DNA from: an uncultured Alphaproteobacteria bacterium
GTDB lineage: Bacteria; Pseudomonadota; Alphaproteobacteria; RF32; CAG-239
Length of the DNA: 64,000 bases
NCBI GenBank assembly: GCA_949493535.1
Contig: CASZWJ010000005.1
Coordinates: forward strand, 24,943 to 88,942
Direction: 5' to 3'
The notes under the pieces were generated by a model. That model had not been told where the DNA came from and ran no database searches. It worked only from the letters and a program-made list of their open reading frames with translations. A program made the position numbers and the translations under genes. The first letter of the stretch is position 1, and every line of letters starts with the position of its first letter. Of the stretch, positions 25,524 to 33,571 are shown one piece after another.

Positions 25524-25987
25524 TTGTCGGTCTCCTGCGGTTTGAGGGAAGGGCGGTTTTTAAGGGCTTCGGCTCGGATGCGTCTTTCTTCTTTTTCCCA
25601 GTTTTCGGGGTTCCAGATTTGAAACTTGCGCCCTTTGCCGACGAAAACGGCGCTGCCGGTAATGCCGGCATGGGAAAGAAGTTTGTCAGTCAAAACAATG
25701 CGTCCGGTAGAATCAAACGGAAAACGTTTGGCGTCGCCGAATATCAGATTTGTCAGATTGTCTTGGGTTTCGGAGAAAAAGTCTGTCGAAGTTTCAATGT
25801 CTTGAGCCAGTTTGTCCAAGGTTTCTTCCAGACAGCCCTCAATGCAGGGAGAAGACAAGCTGCGATAACAGACGATTTCCGTTGAGAGTTCTTTAACGAT
25901 TGCGCGATAGTCTGAGGGAAGGGAGACGCGTCCTTTGCTGTCTACCTTGTTGATTATTGTGTCCATGAAGAGAAATATTTTTCTCAA
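25520..25987 (-). CDS. mraZ: Transcriptional regulator MraZ
   Basis: MraZ is an AbrB-like DNA-binding protein that represses the division cluster. The 155-residue product contains NKVDSKGRVSLPSDYR and, in the second repeat, FDSTGRIVLTDKLL, the two DxxGR loops. The TTG at 25987 was preferred to the ATG at 25966: the TTG stands about 10 nt from GAGGG, whereas the ATG has no ribosome site, and the extra residues (FLF before MDTIINK) match the FLSTFVNK start of alphaproteobacterial MraZ. First gene of the mraZ-rsmH-ftsL-ftsI operon. Confidence 0.9.
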   Translation of the reverse strand: MRKIFLFMDTIINKVDSKGRVSLPSDYRAIVKELSTEIVCYRSLSSPCIEGCLEETLDKLAQDIETSTDFFSETQDNLTNLIFGDAKRFPFDSTGRIVLTDKLLSHAGITGSAVFVGKGRKFQIWNPENWEKEERRIRAEALKNRPSLKPQETDK

Positions 25988-26034
25988 CTTTTTTATCCCT
26001 CATTGTCAATTTTTCTTATATATATGGTATAACA

Positions 26035-26060
26035 TGGGAAAATATGGGAATCAATGGGAA
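26035..26060. promoter_or_regulatory. MraZ-box-like repeats (3 x TGGGAA, 10 bp period)
   Basis: TGGGAA occurs at 26035, 26045 and 26055 on the plus strand, exactly one helical turn apart. MraZ is known to bind short TGGGN direct repeats with 5 nt spacers upstream of its own gene. Here they lie 48-73 bp upstream of mraZ and just before an AT-rich TATATATAAG stretch that could contain the -10 of the mraZ promoter. They are written on the strand opposite to mraZ. Confidence 0.65.
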
Positions 26061-26230
26061 ATTTTAGGATTTTGTTAACTGTTCTTGCTTTGTTCTGTCA
26101 AAAGCGGGCGGCGGATTCGCAAAGCCGTTGCTGGCTTTGGGCTTGCGGATAAATATTTTTATGGGGATAAATATGCATTTTTTTTAACAAATAAACTTGC
26201 TTTTATTTTTAATCTGTTTAGTGTTTAAAT

Positions 26231-26620
26231 CGCAGGCAGCCGGATAGCTGCGCCGCAATGCGGTGAGGAAAGTCCGGGCTTCAAGGAAACGGGATACCAG
26301 ATAACGTCTGGCTGGGGCGACCCAAGGGAAAGTGCCACAGAAAATTACCGCCGGAACAAGTTTCGGTAAGGTTGAAAAGGCGGTGTAAGAGACCACCGCG
26401 AAGCTGGCAACAGTTTCGGCAAGGCAAACCCTATCTGATGCAAGACCAAGTTAGGAGGGCTTTAAGTTTCTTAGAGTTATGACGGGGAGTTTCCAACCCG
26501 CTCCAGAGGTAGGTCGCGACGAGCGCTGAGGCAACTTTGCGCCCAGATGAATAGCTATCGTTTCAAATCCTGCTTCGGCAGGCAAATGAAATACAGAACC
26601 CGGCTTATAGGCCGCCTGCG
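26231..26620 (+). ncRNA. rnpB: RNase P RNA, class A
   Basis: The RNA subunit of RNase P, which matures tRNA 5' ends. The transcript starts with CGCAGGCAGCCGGATAGCTG and ends with GGCCGCCTGCG, which pair as helix P1. The universal segments are present: GAGGAAAGTCCGGGCT near the 5' end, ACCAAGGGAAAGTGCCACAG-like sequence in the specificity domain, and GAGCGCTGAGGC plus the ACAGAACCCGGCTTATAG 3' core. Length near 390 nt suits class A. It is divergent from mraZ and directly upstream of lpxC. Confidence 0.96.
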
Positions 26621-26690
26621 TTTTATATGATTAAAAAGCTGACGTTCGCAATATGGCGGATAAGAGCAGTTTGTTGGAGGAATTAAACGA

Positions 26691-27548
26691 ATGCAAATGC
26701 AGCAGACTTTGGCTAAACCGGTCTCAATGAAGGGAATAGGCCTGCATTCCGGCTGTGAAGTTAATTTGAAACTGAACCCGGCGCCGGAAAATTTCGGCAT
26801 TGTTTTTCAGCGCGTCGATTTGGCGGCAAAACCTGAAATAAAAGCCCTGTATTCAAACATTGTCGATACGCGCAATTGCTCTTGCCTCGGTGACAAGGCC
26901 GGCAATTTGGTCTCCACGATTGAGCATCTTATGGCCGCTTTGGCAATTGCAGGCATTGATAACGCCTTGATTGAGGTTGATAATCAGGAATTGCCGATTA
27001 TGGACGGCAGCGCTAAAGTTTTTTATGATAATTTGAAAAATGCCGAATTGGTTTCGCAGTCTGCGCCGCGTAAATATCTGAAAGTTTTGAGGGAGGTCTC
27101 TTTTGCCGATGGCAAGGGCAATATTGTTGCTTTGAAACCGGCGGAAAAGGGGCTGGGCATAAAATTTGAAATTGAGTTCCCGTCAAAGATTGTCGGGCAA
27201 CAGGTCTTTGATGCCGAAATCAATGCTGATGTTTTTGAAAAAGAAATTTCGCCCTGCCGCACTTTTTGCGAAAAATATCAGGTCGATTATTTGAAATCTG
27301 TCGGTTTAATCAAAGGCGGCAGCTTGGAAAACGCCGTTGTTTTGGACGGCGAAACAATTTTGAACGAAGGCGGCTTCCGTGTTGAAAACGAATGCGTCAA
27401 CCATAAGGTTTTGGATGCTGTCGGCGATTTATATACGTCGGGCTGTCAGGTTATCGGACGGTTGGAAGCTTCAAAAACCGGACACTTTCATACCAATGAA
27501 TTGTTGAAAAAATTGTTTGCTGACGAAGCAAATTATCAAATCGTTTAA
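26691..27548 (+). CDS. lpxC: UDP-3-O-acyl-GlcNAc deacetylase LpxC
   Basis: LpxC catalyses the committed zinc-dependent step of lipid A synthesis. The 285-residue protein shows VSMKGIGLHSG, the STIEHLMAAL motif with zinc ligand His79, NHKVLDAVGDLYTSG with the second His and the Asp, and GHFHTNELL with the catalytic His. It stops soon after this motif, so it is slightly shorter than usual. A GGAGG lies 10 nt before the ATG. It implies an LPS- or lipid A-bearing outer membrane. Confidence 0.95.
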   Translation: MQMQQTLAKPVSMKGIGLHSGCEVNLKLNPAPENFGIVFQRVDLAAKPEIKALYSNIVDTRNCSCLGDKAGNLVSTIEHLMAALAIAGIDNALIEVDNQELPIMDGSAKVFYDNLKNAELVSQSAPRKYLKVLREVSFADGKGNIVALKPAEKGLGIKFEIEFPSKIVGQQVFDAEINADVFEKEISPCRTFCEKYQVDYLKSVGLIKGGSLENAVVLDGETILNEGGFRVENECVNHKVLDAVGDLYTSGCQVIGRLEASKTGHFHTNELLKKLFADEANYQIV

Positions 27549-27558
27549 GGAAAAGAAC

Positions 27559-28299
27559 ATGAAGAAAAGTCTGCTTGTTTTAAGTGCTGTATTAAGTTTG
27601 AGCCTGCTTTCTGCCTGCGCGTCAAAGCCGAAAGAAGAGCCGAAAACGGCTGAGGGGCTTTATACTCAGGCTAAAGAATATATGGATAAGACTTCTTATG
27701 CCAAAGCAGCGGAAACCTTTGAAAAGCTTGAACTGGAGCATCCTTATTCCGCTTTGGCAACCAAAGCGCGCTTAATGGCCGCTTATGCTTATTATGAGGA
27801 TGAGAACTATGACGATGCGATTATCGCTTTGGATCGTTTTATAAAGTTTCACCCCGGCAACAAAGATATCGCTTATGCTTATTATCTGAAAGCAATGTGC
27901 TACTATAACCAGATTGTCGATGTCAGCAAAGACCAGAGCACGACGGAAAAAGCGCTCAATGCGCTCCGGCAGGTCGTTTTGCGCTTTCCGGACAGCGAAT
28001 ATGCCAAAGACGCGCGTTTGAAAATTGATTTGACTTATGACCATTTGGCCGGACAGGAAATGGAAGTCGGGCGCTGGTATTTGCGCCAGCAGAACTATCT
28101 GTCGGCTTTGAACCGTTTTTCAACGGTTGTTAACCAATATCAGACCACTTCGCAGATTGAAGAAGCTTTATACCGCCAGGTTGAAATCTATACAATCCTC
28201 GGATTGAAAAATGAAGCGGGCAAAGCTTATAAAGTTTTGGAATTCAACTATCCGAAAAGCAAATGGTGCAAACAGGTGCGGGAAATTATTAAAGGCTAA
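27559..28299 (+). CDS. bamD: Outer-membrane assembly lipoprotein BamD
   Basis: BamD is the essential lipoprotein of the beta-barrel assembly machine. The 246-residue product has a lipoprotein signal with lipobox LSAC (Cys20), then tetratricopeptide-type helices with LYTQAKEYMDKTSYAKAAET, FEKLELEHPYSALATKA, and LRQVVLRFPDSEYAKDA, the classic BamD repeats. The frame is open back to 27517, but the ATG at 27559 has an AAGGAAAAG ribosome site. It sits between lpxC and recN, a common alphaproteobacterial order. Confidence 0.93.
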   Translation: MKKSLLVLSAVLSLSLLSACASKPKEEPKTAEGLYTQAKEYMDKTSYAKAAETFEKLELEHPYSALATKARLMAAYAYYEDENYDDAIIALDRFIKFHPGNKDIAYAYYLKAMCYYNQIVDVSKDQSTTEKALNALRQVVLRFPDSEYAKDARLKIDLTYDHLAGQEMEVGRWYLRQQNYLSALNRFSTVVNQYQTTSQIEEALYRQVEIYTILGLKNEAGKAYKVLEFNYPKSKWCKQVREIIKG

Positions 28300-28304
28300 A
28301 TTTG

Positions 28305-29978
28305 ATGTTGCAGTCTTTGTCCATACGCAATGTTGTTTTGATTGATAAGCTCGATTTGGATTTCAATCGCGGCTTAAGCGTTCTGACCGGAGAAACCGGT
28401 GCCGGAAAATCGATTTTGTTGGATTCTCTGGGACTTGTGCTCGGCAATCGCGCCGAAACTTCGTTGATTCGTTTTGGCGAAGATAAATTAAGCGTAACAG
28501 CGGTATTTGATTTGCCGGATAAATCTGATCCTCTATGGTCGGTTCTTAACGAAAATGAATTGGAAGCGGAAGAAGAGCTGATTATCAAACGCACGCTGAC
28601 CCGTGACGGCAAAAGCAAAATCTTCGTTAATGATCAGGCTGTCAGTTTGAAATTGTTGAAAGACATTGGCAAATATCTGGTTGAGGTTCACGGGCAGTTT
28701 GACAATCAGGGCTTGCTTAATCCGGCGAACCATTTGTCCGTGTTGGACGCATACGGAAATTATCCGCAGTTGACGCTTTCGGTTGAAGAGGCTTTTCAAA
28801 CTTACAAATCCGCTAAACGGCAGCGGATTAAAGCGGAAGAAGATATTGCCAAAGCCAAGCAGGATGAAGAAAATCTGCGCCATTGGGTCAAAGAGCTTGA
28901 AGCCGCCGGAACTTATGCCGGAGAAGAAGCTGAATTGTCTGCCCGCCGTGCAGAGTTGATGAATGCCGAAAAAATAATAGAAAATCTGTCTTACGCTTAT
29001 AATGTCTTAACTCAGGGCAGCGATGTGCAGTCGGCGCTGCGCCATGCACAGTCGGCTCTAGATAAAGCAGCTTCCCATGTCGAAGGCAAATATGACGAGA
29101 TTATAGCAGCCTTGGATAGAGCTTTGATTGAAGCTTCGGAAGCAATCAGCCAGATAGAAGCCGCCTCCGAAAATATCTCAATGAATACCAATGAGCTGGA
29201 AAATATTGAAAGCCGGCTGTTTATGCTTAAAGGCTTGGCGCGCAAACATCAGGTTTCGGTTGAAGATTTGCCGCAGGTGCTGGCTGATTTTCAGGGGCGT
29301 TTAAGCACGATAGAATTCGGCGAAGAAGGGATAGAAAACCTGCGCAAAGCCGAGCAAAATGCCCGCCTGAATTATCTGAAATCGGCTAACGAATTGAGTG
29401 CCGCCCGCATAAAGGCCGCCGCGGAATTGGATAAAAGCGTTATGCGCGAATTGCCGCCGTTAAAAATGGAAAAAGCCAGATTTGTCACGCAGATTAATAA
29501 AAATGATGAAGCTGCATGGAATGAAAACGGTTTTGATGCCGTTGCGTTCACGGTTGCAACCAATCCAAATTCTCCGCAGGGTCCGATTAATAAAATAGCT
29601 TCCGGCGGCGAGCTGGCGCGCTTTATGCTGGCTTTGAAAGTGAATTTGGCACAGTCTTCCAGCGTCTCGGCAATGATTTTTGACGAGGTCGACGCAGGTG
29701 TCGGCGGCGCGACGGCCCAGGCTGTCGGCGAACGTCTGGCTCGTTTGGCACAAGGCGTGCAGGTGATGGTCGTGACTCATTCGCCGCAAGTCGCTTCCCG
29801 CGGAAACAATCATTTCAAGGTGGAAAAGTCTACTGTTGACAATGTGACGACAACCAATGTCCGCGAACTCTCCGAAAACGAGCGTTGCGAAGAAATAGCC
29901 CGCATGCTGGCCGGAGAAGTCATTACCGATGAAGCCCGCGCTGCCGCCAATGTTTTGATTAATTGTCGCACGGCCTGA
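28305..29978 (+). CDS. recN: DNA repair protein RecN
   Basis: RecN is an SMC-like ATPase in double-strand break repair. The 557-residue protein begins MLQSLSIRNVVLIDKLDLDF, has Walker A GETGAGKSILLDS, the VEVHGQFDNQ motif, a long central coiled coil (residues ~160-370), and then the SGGELARFMLALK signature, Walker B FDEVDAGVGGATAQAVG and the VTHSPQVASRG switch. The ATG at 28305 was preferred to the overlapping TTG at 28302. Confidence 0.95.
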   Translation: MLQSLSIRNVVLIDKLDLDFNRGLSVLTGETGAGKSILLDSLGLVLGNRAETSLIRFGEDKLSVTAVFDLPDKSDPLWSVLNENELEAEEELIIKRTLTRDGKSKIFVNDQAVSLKLLKDIGKYLVEVHGQFDNQGLLNPANHLSVLDAYGNYPQLTLSVEEAFQTYKSAKRQRIKAEEDIAKAKQDEENLRHWVKELEAAGTYAGEEAELSARRAELMNAEKIIENLSYAYNVLTQGSDVQSALRHAQSALDKAASHVEGKYDEIIAALDRALIEASEAISQIEAASENISMNTNELENIESRLFMLKGLARKHQVSVEDLPQVLADFQGRLSTIEFGEEGIENLRKAEQNARLNYLKSANELSAARIKAAAELDKSVMRELPPLKMEKARFVTQINKNDEAAWNENGFDAVAFTVATNPNSPQGPINKIASGGELARFMLALKVNLAQSSSVSAMIFDEVDAGVGGATAQAVGERLARLAQGVQVMVVTHSPQVASRGNNHFKVEKSTVDNVTTTNVRELSENERCEEIARMLAGEVITDEARAAANVLINCRTA

Positions 29979-30006
29979 TTTTTTCCTGTTAAAATATTGT
30001 CACTTT

Positions 30007-30065
30007 GCAAAAAAAACTGTTCTATTTTCTGCGGATTGTAGTATAGTCGAAACAGTTTTTTTAAT
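30007..30065 (+). terminator. Possible terminator/attenuator between recN and the asd-like gene
   Basis: AAAAAACTGTT and AACAGTTTTTT are 11 bp arms around a loop of about 30 nt and end in a T run. The loop contains TATAGT, which could be a -10 element for the following gene. Confidence 0.45.
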
Positions 30066-30080
30066 AAGGATAAGAATAAG

Positions 30081-31088
30081 ATGAAAAAAATTGCTGTTGT
30101 AGGCGTTCAAGAAAGTATCGGCCGCGAAATTTTGAGTTTTTTGGAAGAAGACGGAATTAAAGCCAAAGATGTTGTCGCTCTGGATTATAAATCCGTTTTG
30201 GGCAATCAGGTTTCTTATGGTGAAGATGACGAGCTTGATGTTTTAAATCTTGATGATTTTGATTTTTCTAAAGTTGATACGGCGATTTTTGCCACGACTG
30301 CCGAATTGGCAAAACGTTATGTGCCAAAGGCTTTGGCTAAAGGCGTTAAGGTTGTCGATACGTCGTCGGCGTTTTTTGCCGAAAGCGATGTGCCGATGAT
30401 TGTGGCCGGCCTGAATGATTCCAAAATCAGCGGGGCTGCACGCGGTTTGGTTTCTGTTCCGTCCGCGCCGGTAACCCAGATGCTTGTTCCTCTGGGCGCC
30501 GTTAATGAAAAATATTTGATTAAGCGTATTGTCGTTTCGACTTATACCTCAACTTCCGTGTATGGCAAGGAAGCCATGGACGAGTTGTTTGATCAGATTC
30601 GCAAAATTTATATGAACGATACTTTGGCTGATAATCAAAAGGTTTTCAACAAGCAAATTGCTTTTAACGTTATTCCTCAGGTCGGCGAGTTTTTAGGCGA
30701 TGAAACCGATTGCGAATGGGCCTTGAACGCCGAAACAAAAAAAGTGTTGAACGGCAATGTTAAGGTTCATGCCAATTGTGCTGTGATCCCCGCCTTCATC
30801 GGCTGCGGGCAGTTTGTCAATGTGGAATGCGAAGATGAGGTTGATGTTGAAGAAGTTCGCAAACTGATGTCTAAAACGCCGGGCGTGGTCGTGTTTGACA
30901 AACATGTCAACGGCGGCTATGTGACTATGGCGGATGTTCAGGGCGAAAATGATATTTATGTCAGCCGCCTGCGTCAGGACGTTTCTGTTGAAAACGGCAT
31001 CAGCTTCTGGTGTGTGGCCGACAATCTGCGCGTCGGTGTGGCCAAAAATGCTTTTGCCGTTATGAAACTTTTATCTGCAAATAATTAA
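30081..31088 (+). CDS. Aspartate-semialdehyde dehydrogenase-like protein without catalytic residues
   Basis: The 335-residue protein is homologous to Asd over its whole length: IKRIVVSTYTSTSVYGKEAM, KQIAFNVIPQVGEF, NAETKKVLNG and the ISFWCVADNLRVGVAKNAF end are clear. The active site is missing. The NPNCST nucleophile loop reads VPSAPV, so the Cys is Ala129; the Gln of STYQ is Thr156; the RVPVxxGHS motif reads VIPAFIGCG, so the catalytic His is Cys242 and the substrate Arg is Val235; and the GATGAVG dinucleotide loop is GVQESIG. The frame is intact and well-coded, with an AAGGA ribosome site, so this is a maintained protein, not a decayed gene. A true asd must lie elsewhere. Confidence 0.85.
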   Translation: MKKIAVVGVQESIGREILSFLEEDGIKAKDVVALDYKSVLGNQVSYGEDDELDVLNLDDFDFSKVDTAIFATTAELAKRYVPKALAKGVKVVDTSSAFFAESDVPMIVAGLNDSKISGAARGLVSVPSAPVTQMLVPLGAVNEKYLIKRIVVSTYTSTSVYGKEAMDELFDQIRKIYMNDTLADNQKVFNKQIAFNVIPQVGEFLGDETDCEWALNAETKKVLNGNVKVHANCAVIPAFIGCGQFVNVECEDEVDVEEVRKLMSKTPGVVVFDKHVNGGYVTMADVQGENDIYVSRLRQDVSVENGISFWCVADNLRVGVAKNAFAVMKLLSANN

Positions 31089-31111
31089 CGGAATAAACGG
31101 AGACTGCCTTA

Positions 31112-33571
31112 ATGAAAAAAATTCTGCCGCTGTTGTTCTTTTCTGCTTTCTGCCTGTTTGCGGCGGGAGCGGATTTATATGCCGCCGAAGGCGCTTTGCC
31201 TGTAGCGCAAGTCAATTATAATGAGTTGAATAAAGAGCTTAATAAAATCGACAATACGTTAAAAAGCGGCAGCGCCACTCAGGAATATATGAATGACAAT
31301 GTGCAGAGAATAAGCGAAATTCGCAAGCAGTTAAATGACGCCAAACGCGAGCTTGACAAAGAACTGCAATATACGCAAAAAAAGCTCGATGCTCTGGGTG
31401 ACGGACCGACAGACGGCACCAAAGAAGTCGGCGTTATTGCTCAAAAACGCAAGGAATTTAATGCGGAATTGGCTTCTCAAAAAGGCAAAATTGCCGAAGC
31501 GGACATTATTCTGACAAGGCTTGACGAACTGGATACAAAAATCTTAAATCTGCGCAGCCGCGAGCTTTTCGGAAATATGTTTGACAAGCAAAGCCCGCTG
31601 GTTTATCCGTCAAACTTTTTTTATGCCAACAAACTGTTTGTCAGTTTCCTTTATGGAATTATGCATTCGCCGGTCAATTGGTATGAAAATTTGAGCCAGG
31701 AACAGCGCAGCGAAGTATACAGCAGTTTAATGCCGGTTTTGTTCACCTTTTTCCTCTCTTTATGGATTGGCGTTTATTTGCGTTTGTTTATCATGCGTAA
31801 GTTTGGTTATGATAAAGACATTGAGCATCCGCGCTATGGCAAGAAAGTGTCTGCTGCGGTTTTTGTTGCGATAGCTTATGGCGTTATTCCGTCGTCAATT
31901 GTTGCCGGGCTGCTGATTTGGATAGCTTCCTCGCCGCTGATGACCGGATATTTTGCCATGACTATCGGCACTTTTTTGTATTTTTCTTTATATGTTTTGC
32001 TCGGACGGGCAATTGCAAGGGTCGTTTTTGCGCCGTATAATCCGCGTTGGCGCTTGGTTAATGTCAGTGATGAAAAAGCTCTCCGCCTGACCTCGGCTTT
32101 TTACGGGGCTATCAATGCAATAGGCTTATTCGGTTTCTTAGAGCACATGGCCGATAAATCTGATTTTTCAATTGAATTGTCTTCTTATATTTCGGCAATG
32201 GGATGTTTTGTAAAAGCTTTCTTTATTGTTGTTATTGTCAAACGTCTGTTATGGGACGGCGTCGAATACAACGAAGATGATGATAATACGGAAAATCCGG
32301 CGGATGAAAGCGTTGATTCCACATTTAAAATCACTTTTATGACAATCTTATCCGGCATTATTCTTTGCGGCATTTCTGTTTTCGGTTATCCGTTTTTATC
32401 GGCATTCATTTTGAACCGCCTGATTTTAACCTTTATCCTTTTAGGCTTCTTGTTTATTATCCGCAAAGCCTTTGAAGAGATTATGCATCGTTTGCTGTTG
32501 CTGCGTTTTTGGGCAAAAACTTTCAGGCTGAAACGCCGCCTGCTCAGCAAATTGAATTTTTGGCTGAGTTTGGTTGTCGATCCGTTGTTTGCTTTATTGG
32601 CAATTTATATGGTTTTGGCTTTATGGGGCGTTTCGACCGAAGTATTGAACCATAGCATTGTCAAGCTCTTTACCGGCTTTACCATTGGCGGTATCAAAAT
32701 TTCACTGTTGTCAATAATGTTGGGAATTTTGGTTTTCTTCATCGGCGTTAACATCGTAAAAGCCTTAAAGCGCCGTTTATCAAACAATCTGTTGAGCAAA
32801 ATGGATATTGATGAGGGAATTAAAGCCTCTTTGGAATCCGGATTCGGCTCTGTCGGATTCGTTATTTCGGCGCTGATAGCCATCGCCATTATGGGCGGCG
32901 ATTTAAGCAACCTCGCATTGATTGCCGGTGCTTTGTCAGTCGGTATCGGTTTGGGCTTGCAGAATATCGTAAATAACTTTGTATCGGGCATTATTCTGCT
33001 GTTTGAACGCCCGATAAAAGTCGGAGATTGGGTCATTATTAACGGAGAGGAAGGCAAGGTTAAACAGATTAATATCCGCTCGACCGAGGTGGAAACATTC
33101 AAGCGTTCCAGCCTGATTATTCCGAATGCAAACCTGCTGTCGACCACGGTAACCAACCTGACACACAGCAATAACAATGCCCGCTTGTCATTAAGCGTCG
33201 GCGTTGCCTATGGTACGGATACGCGCAAAGTGGCCAATATTCTGCTTGAATGTGCGGAAAAACATAAACGCGTTTTGAAAAAGCCCGAGCCGTCGGTCAT
33301 ATTCAAAGACTTTGGCGAAAGCAGCCTTGATTTTGAATTGCGTTGTTATACCAATGACATTTGGAGCGGCTGGTCAATCCCCAGCGATTTGCGTTATGAA
33401 ATTGACAGGCGCTTTCGCGAAGAAGGGATTGAAATTCCGTTCCCGCAGCGCAGCCTGCATATCGGCGATGAGATTACCCGCAAAACCTTAAACCATATGC
33501 TTCAGGATAAAACAGGGTTAAAGGTTGTCAAAAAGCATAAAAAGGTCAAGCTCAGTGAAGAAGATGAATAA
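31112..33571 (+). CDS. Large mechanosensitive channel of the MscS family
   Basis: An 819-residue MscS/MscK-like channel with a signal peptide (residues 1-25), a periplasmic coiled-coil region (residues ~30-160, NELNKELNKIDNTLKSG onward), about ten membrane helices and a C-terminal MscS core from ~residue 580. The core shows the pore helix ALSVGIGLGLQNIVNNFVSG, then LFERPIKVGDWV, the beta domain KVKQINIRSTEVETF and the SLIIPNANLLSTTVTN segment, all family marks. Function: release of solutes on hypo-osmotic shock. It follows the asd-like gene by 23 nt and overlaps murL by 8 nt. Confidence 0.92.
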   Translation: MKKILPLLFFSAFCLFAAGADLYAAEGALPVAQVNYNELNKELNKIDNTLKSGSATQEYMNDNVQRISEIRKQLNDAKRELDKELQYTQKKLDALGDGPTDGTKEVGVIAQKRKEFNAELASQKGKIAEADIILTRLDELDTKILNLRSRELFGNMFDKQSPLVYPSNFFYANKLFVSFLYGIMHSPVNWYENLSQEQRSEVYSSLMPVLFTFFLSLWIGVYLRLFIMRKFGYDKDIEHPRYGKKVSAAVFVAIAYGVIPSSIVAGLLIWIASSPLMTGYFAMTIGTFLYFSLYVLLGRAIARVVFAPYNPRWRLVNVSDEKALRLTSAFYGAINAIGLFGFLEHMADKSDFSIELSSYISAMGCFVKAFFIVVIVKRLLWDGVEYNEDDDNTENPADESVDSTFKITFMTILSGIILCGISVFGYPFLSAFILNRLILTFILLGFLFIIRKAFEEIMHRLLLLRFWAKTFRLKRRLLSKLNFWLSLVVDPLFALLAIYMVLALWGVSTEVLNHSIVKLFTGFTIGGIKISLLSIMLGILVFFIGVNIVKALKRRLSNNLLSKMDIDEGIKASLESGFGSVGFVISALIAIAIMGGDLSNLALIAGALSVGIGLGLQNIVNNFVSGIILLFERPIKVGDWVIINGEEGKVKQINIRSTEVETFKRSSLIIPNANLLSTTVTNLTHSNNNARLSLSVGVAYGTDTRKVANILLECAEKHKRVLKKPEPSVIFKDFGESSLDFELRCYTNDIWSGWSIPSDLRYEIDRRFREEGIEIPFPQRSLHIGDEITRKTLNHMLQDKTGLKVVKKHKKVKLSEEDE

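Noticed and set aside
26114..26146. GC-rich hairpin CAAAGCC/GGCTTTG between mraZ and rnpB
   Set aside because: Short, no T tract and not clearly linked to either promoter; no function could be argued.
26184..26396. Minus-strand frame over the 5' part of rnpB, and a similar one at 26555-26800
   Set aside because: Both lie on the RNase P RNA, whose conserved segments explain the sequence.
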